From: CAVROP01 sp050008495
Lineage (GTDB): Bacteria; Acidobacteriota; Terriglobia; UBA7540
Length of the DNA: 64,000 bases
Assembly (NCBI GenBank): GCA_050008495.1
Contig: JBEKMN010000029.1
Location: forward strand, 8,542 to 72,541
Reading direction: 5' to 3'
The notes beneath the pieces are model-generated. The model did not search any database. It was not told where the DNA came from and saw only the letters and a program-made list of their open reading frames with translations. The first letter of the stretch is position 1. Each line of letters begins with the position of its first letter. Below are positions 60,461 to 64,000 of the stretch, piece after piece. A program made the position numbers and the translations under genes.

Positions 60461-61738
60461 CTACTCCAACACGCGCTGCTTTACGTTCATCACATCACGT
60501 GCCGGTACAGCCCCCAGGATGACGTTGTTCACGCCGACCACCGGCAAAGCCCTGAAACCGTACCGGGTGAACAAATCCAGTGCCTCCTTCATGGTGCTCG
60601 CGGGAGTAAGGATGATGATGTTTTCAACCATCAGATCCCTCAGCAGTTCATGATCCCCGGCCATGAATAGGGTCTTCATGTCCGCCACGCCCAACAGTGT
60701 ATCGTTGGCGTCCACGATGTAAAGGTACATCACCACGTCGATTCGTTTAGCCAACTGGCGGCACTTCAACTGGGCCTCCTCGACAGTGATGTCGGGAGGG
60801 AATTTGAAGAAGCGGGTGGACGCGAAGTTAATGATCTTTAGATCCTGCTCCTCCAGGATCTCTTCAATCTTACTGACTTGAGCCGGATCGAGCAGTTTCA
60901 GGATGGCTTTCTTAGCGTCAGAAGGGAGAATCGAAAGAATATCGGCTGCCTGGCCGGGTGTCATTTCTCTGATCAGTTCGGCCACCCGATCTTTCCGCAG
61001 CGAGCGGACGATGTCGCGTTGCACAGCCGGCTCAATCTCCTCAAGTGTATCGGAAGCCTGTTCTGTGTCCAAACCCTCCAAGATGGTAGCCCTCTGGGAG
61101 CTGTCGAGTTCTTCCAGGATATCGGCCAAGTCCACAGGATGAATCTCCGCCAAGCGTTCCTTCAAGATGCTGAGCTGAAGATCCCCCCTCAACGCGCCGA
61201 GTTGGGGCGGCAACGGCTGGACATAAGACCAGGGAATGAGGTTCGTTTCGGTGTCGCCGCTGCGTCTCGATAAGCGGTTGGCCAAAGCCTTCAGTCCAAG
61301 TTGCCGAAGCAGGCCGTAGCGGCTGATGTCGACATCGCTGACATAAACTTTGTCGCCTCGGACCGCCAGCCGAATATCGTAGACAACTTCCACTTCCCGC
61401 CCCTCGATGTCCAACACTTTCTTGTCCAACAGGTAGTCCCTCAGCGGAATTTCTCCGGCCGCCAGCCCGCGCACATAGTTCTGAGGACGATCGATGTCGA
61501 GCGTGATCTCTCGAGGGCCAAGCGATCGGGCCTGTTGCTGCGGCACGAGCAACGCCGGGTCGCCGAAAGGCCGGCTGATCTGAAAGTGCGTGACCTCCGC
61601 CAGCTTGCCCTGGTCCACGACGATGACGTCGGTGAGCTTCCCGATCTTCTTCCCCTGGTGGTAAGCGCGCGCGCCGATGAGTTCGGTAAGGAAATACCGC
61701 TGCTCGACGCCGTTCCGGGCCGTTCTCGTGTCGCTCAT
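60461..61738 (-). CDS. Soluble PRC-MgtE_N-CBS protein (magnesium-sensor-like)
   Basis: The 425-residue protein has two PRC-barrel-like segments (about 12-75 and 110-160), an MgtE N-domain of helical repeats (about 190-300, EIHPVDLADILEELDSSQRA) and a CBS pair (about 305-425). In MgtE magnesium channels the N and CBS domains bind Mg2+ and close the pore. Here the pore domain is absent, and no membrane segment is seen. It is the third gene of an operon after an NRAMP-like transporter and a one-helix protein, so it may gate that transporter. GGAGG precedes the ATG. Confidence 0.85.
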   Translation of the reverse strand: MSDTRTARNGVEQRYFLTELIGARAYHQGKKIGKLTDVIVVDQGKLAEVTHFQISRPFGDPALLVPQQQARSLGPREITLDIDRPQNYVRGLAAGEIPLRDYLLDKKVLDIEGREVEVVYDIRLAVRGDKVYVSDVDISRYGLLRQLGLKALANRLSRRSGDTETNLIPWSYVQPLPPQLGALRGDLQLSILKERLAEIHPVDLADILEELDSSQRATILEGLDTEQASDTLEEIEPAVQRDIVRSLRKDRVAELIREMTPGQAADILSILPSDAKKAILKLLDPAQVSKIEEILEEQDLKIINFASTRFFKFPPDITVEEAQLKCRQLAKRIDVVMYLYIVDANDTLLGVADMKTLFMAGDHELLRDLMVENIIILTPASTMKEALDLFTRYGFRALPVVGVNNVILGAVPARDVMNVKQRVLE

Positions 61739-61751
61739 TCGCCGCCTCCAC

Positions 61752-61928
61752 TCAACGCAGCAAAGTGATAAACCTGTAGACTAGGATTCCCACCAGAAAT
61801 ATCAGATAGAGCCGGAGCGCCAAGAGCGCAACCTTCACCATCGGCGTCATTTTGATCTGCGGCTTCGCGTACTTCTGGTTGATGCCCTTTACCGTGCTCA
61901 TGGTGTTTTTGAAGAATTCGAGAATCAT
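61752..61928 (-). CDS. Small single-helix membrane protein (58 aa)
   Basis: The product begins MILEFFKNTMSTVKGINQKY, has a basic middle and one membrane helix near the C terminus (VALLALRLYLIFLVGILVYR). No family is recognised. GCGAGG lies six bases before the ATG at 61928. The gene starts 85 bases after the transporter stop and ends 13 bases before the PRC-MgtE_N-CBS start, so it is embedded in that operon. It could be an accessory subunit that links the transporter and the soluble sensor; inference. Confidence 0.65.
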   Translation of the reverse strand: MILEFFKNTMSTVKGINQKYAKPQIKMTPMVKVALLALRLYLIFLVGILVYRFITLLR

Positions 61929-61950
61929 GTTCAGCCTCGCCACCCTGCGC

Positions 61951-62002
61951 CGTAGGGGCGGCCCTTGTGGCCGCCCGGGGACGGCAAGCCGTCCCCCTAC
62001 AC
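61951..62002. repeat. Dispersed repeat, GTAGGGGCGGCC family
   Basis: CCGTAGGGGCGGCCCTTGTG, GCCGCCCGGGGACGGC and AAGCCGTCCCCCTACAC form two nested hairpins between the transporter and the small membrane protein gene, where they may tune the ratio of the products. Confidence 0.8.
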
Positions 62003-62013
62003 TCGCAACCACC

Positions 62014-63384
62014 TCATTTCAAGATATTCGGAAACAGCGCGCTGATGCCGTACAAGGTCGAAACCAAGACGATCAGCGTCACAATCGTAATGTTGGCGAT
62101 ATTTTGGAACAGTGTATTCTTGAACTGTCCCATTGTCTCTTCGTTATTCAGGAGCAGGATCAGAAAAACCAGCGCCGCTGGCAGCAGCGTCACCGCGATC
62201 ACCTGCACAAACAGCGTGATCAGAACCAGGGGCGCGTGAGGAATCAGAACCACCGTGCCTGCCAGCAGGATGCCGAAGAAGTAATAGGCATAAAACCACG
62301 GCGCCTCCTTCACCTTGTTGTTCAGCGAATGGGCCCATCCGAACACTTCGCCGAAAGCCCATGAGCTGGCGAGAGAGATGCAGATCGCGCCCAGAAACCC
62401 CGCGTCGAACAGCCCAATGGCCAGGAACGTGCCCAGTTGCTTGTTGATGCCCATGAATTTGGCGGCCGCCGAACCGGCATCGTAAATGTTCTGACCGGGC
62501 AGAAGCGTGCCGGTGAGGATCACGCAGAAGGCGGCAACGACGACCGTGAAAAAGGCGCCAATCCCCGTGTCCACTTTACCGCCCGTGATATCTTTCTCTT
62601 GAAGGCTCTTGTCCACGACGGCGCTTTGTTGGAAGAAGATCATCCAGGGCGCAATCGTGGTCCCGATATTCGCCATCAGGAAGAAGAACAGTTCGTTCGT
62701 GAACCCTCCCGGCGGAAGCTGCGGGATCAGGCAACCTTGCAAAACCTGCTTCAGCGGCGGGTGGATCATGAACGCGGCAGGTATGTATATGAGATTGAGC
62801 ACGCAAAACACCATCGCCGCCTTTTCCCACGTCCAGTACCGCCCCTGAATCACCATCGTCCCCATCAAAGTCGCTGCCAGCAGCACGGTCACGATTCGCG
62901 GCACCCCGAAGATGCTCAGTGCCGCGGTCATGCCGATGAACTCCGTGATCATCGTTAGCCAATTCAAGAGGACGAGGTCCATAAGGGAAAACCATCCCCA
63001 GAAAGACCCGAAGCCATGAAAGATCGCCTCCGCATGTCCCCGTTTGGTCACCGCACCCAGCCGTACCGTCATTTCCTGCACATAGTAGGCGACCGGCCCC
63101 AGCAGGATAAGGAACCAGATCAAATGGAAACCGAATTTTGCCCCCGTTGCCGTATAGGTTGTGATACCCCCGGCGTCGTTGTCAGCGACCATAACGATAA
63201 TGCCTGGGCCTGCGATCATGAGGAACAGCCGGATCACCTTCAGGAGCTTCTTGTACCGGTAATAAGCCTTGGAAAGGAGGTTCATGGACGCGTCCCCGCG
63301 GCGGATCGGGGACTTGCCGTCCTGGACCGGCAAGGGTGTCCTCGCGCCCTCCGTCACGGTTGGCGCGGTGTACTCCTTTTCCAT
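62014..63384 (-). CDS. NRAMP-fold divalent metal transporter with altered metal site
   Basis: The 456-residue transporter has 11 predicted membrane helices. TM1 reads ADNDAGGITT at residues 67-76, where NRAMP proteins have DPGN: Asp70 is kept, Asn is Gly73. TM6 reads GTTIAPWMIFF, where NRAMP has MPH: the Met ligand is Ala245 and the His is Trp247. These changes remove the soft and amide ligands for Mn2+ and Fe2+ and resemble those of NRAMP-related magnesium transporters. AAAGGAG lies eight bases before the ATG. The gene leads an operon with a Mg-sensor-like protein. Confidence 0.88.
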   Translation of the reverse strand: MEKEYTAPTVTEGARTPLPVQDGKSPIRRGDASMNLLSKAYYRYKKLLKVIRLFLMIAGPGIIVMVADNDAGGITTYTATGAKFGFHLIWFLILLGPVAYYVQEMTVRLGAVTKRGHAEAIFHGFGSFWGWFSLMDLVLLNWLTMITEFIGMTAALSIFGVPRIVTVLLAATLMGTMVIQGRYWTWEKAAMVFCVLNLIYIPAAFMIHPPLKQVLQGCLIPQLPPGGFTNELFFFLMANIGTTIAPWMIFFQQSAVVDKSLQEKDITGGKVDTGIGAFFTVVVAAFCVILTGTLLPGQNIYDAGSAAAKFMGINKQLGTFLAIGLFDAGFLGAICISLASSWAFGEVFGWAHSLNNKVKEAPWFYAYYFFGILLAGTVVLIPHAPLVLITLFVQVIAVTLLPAALVFLILLLNNEETMGQFKNTLFQNIANITIVTLIVLVSTLYGISALFPNILK

Positions 63385-64000
63385 TCCACGTCTCCTTTGG
63401 TACCACCGCCACAGCGGCGTCGTAGGGGCGGCCGTTACGGCCGCCCGAGGGCAACCGCAAGGATTGACCCTACGAGGCCTCCGCCTGCGCGCAGACGCTT
63501 CCGCGCGGCTCCGGCCTTGCGGCAGGCTGCGGCGTACGCTGGTTGGTATCAGGAATCGAAGGGCAACGCCTGTGGGAGGCGCGATCGGGAAGTACGCTGA
63601 AGCGGGTCACCCACTCAGAGCCGTTTCTAACACGACCTACAGCGCGAGGCTTCGTTCCAAGGCTTGTCAATTCTGTTTCGCATATACCTTTCCGGAGGTG
63701 AGACGTGAACCCAGGGAGGAATAGTACCCCCTCCCCGGGAGACGGAGAAGGGGCTAATGCCGAGGGCTGACCGCAAGGCCCGAACCTGCAGCCTCTGTCG
63801 AACTGGTTGTCCTCACTCGCCCGAGTTTCAGCACCGCGCGCCGTCAGGTCCCGCCTCGCGGGATCAGCCACCTTAGACAAACCCTTAATCCGGGAGTGCC
63901 TGTTCTACCCTGCTTACAAGCCTCTTTCGATGCTCTTGGGCAGTGGCTTGTGTGTCGCGCGGACGCCTCGCCTACCGAGGATCCAGACGCTGCATCACTC
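63385..64000. other. Right-edge stretch without a recognised gene
   Basis: A GTAGGGGC-family repeat is at 63419-63473, and another GCGGACGCCTCGCC-type repeat starts near 63952 and runs off the window. Between them, GTACTATTCCTCCC and CCCCTCCCCGGGAG occur near 63715-63745. An open minus-strand frame at 63470-63880 looks like chance. I could not fold a tRNA here. Confidence 0.5.

Noticed and set aside
63770..63890. Possible tRNA on the minus strand near the right edge
   Set aside because: A GGTTCGGGCC-like stretch is present, but no acceptor stem or anticodon arm can be folded around it.

Overview
The window is about 60% GC chromosomal DNA, most likely from an uncultured soil Acidobacteriota. 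This is inference from gene content: paired RRM proteins, a VPS10/BNR giant, an SBBP/choice-of-anchor protein, CheB-CheR-kinase fusions, HicBA and VapBC modules, Tat-exported sugar enzymes, and many palindromic intergenic repeats built around sequences such as GTCATTCTGAGCGAAGCGAA. I saw no rRNA, tRNA or CRISPR array.

Layout. 1-7.1 kb: a tyrosine-recombinase remnant at the left edge, several small basic or RNA-binding proteins, the primary-type sigma factor, an HTH regulator and a gene-poor stretch. 7.4-12.2 kb: a Crp/Fnr regulator followed by two B12-binding radical SAM genes that share a 40-bp upstream element. 12.6-16.9 kb: a Flp-type pilin too short for ordinary ORF calling, small membrane proteins, a GNAT-MFS pair and a VapBC module with a well-defined promoter/operator. 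17-30 kb: exported beta-propeller proteins, a lone receiver beside a CheB-CheR-PAS-histidine kinase fusion, acetate kinase and a GH18 chitinase. 30-36.4 kb: a copper-type P-ATPase with an in-frame repeat array, sugar enzymes and HicBA. 36.6-41.4 kb: TlpA, a membrane glycosyltransferase, and a pterin cluster (two eukaryote-like 6-pyruvoyl-tetrahydropterin synthases, GTP cyclohydrolase I, an SDR) that resembles a tetrahydrobiopterin route. 41.6-49.2 kb: an M16 peptidase pair and a 1280-residue SBBP protein. 49.2-54.2 kb: an ABC-2 exporter operon with a signal peptidase gene inside it, and a GT4 glycosyltransferase. 54.2-60.3 kb: two sigma-54 activators, a sensor kinase, a membrane protein and a lipoprotein. 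60.4-63.4 kb: an operon coding for an NRAMP-like transporter with a changed metal site, a one-helix small protein and a soluble PRC-MgtE_N-CBS protein.

The strongest candidate for an undescribed system is that last operon: a magnesium-sensing MgtE cytosolic module detached from its usual channel and paired with an NRAMP-fold transporter that lacks the Asn and Met ligands typical of Mn/Fe transport. Other notable points are the shared leader before the two radical SAM genes, the tetrahydrobiopterin-like cluster, a probably leaderless toxin-antitoxin transcript, and dispersed repeats that have been domesticated in frame in at least three proteins.
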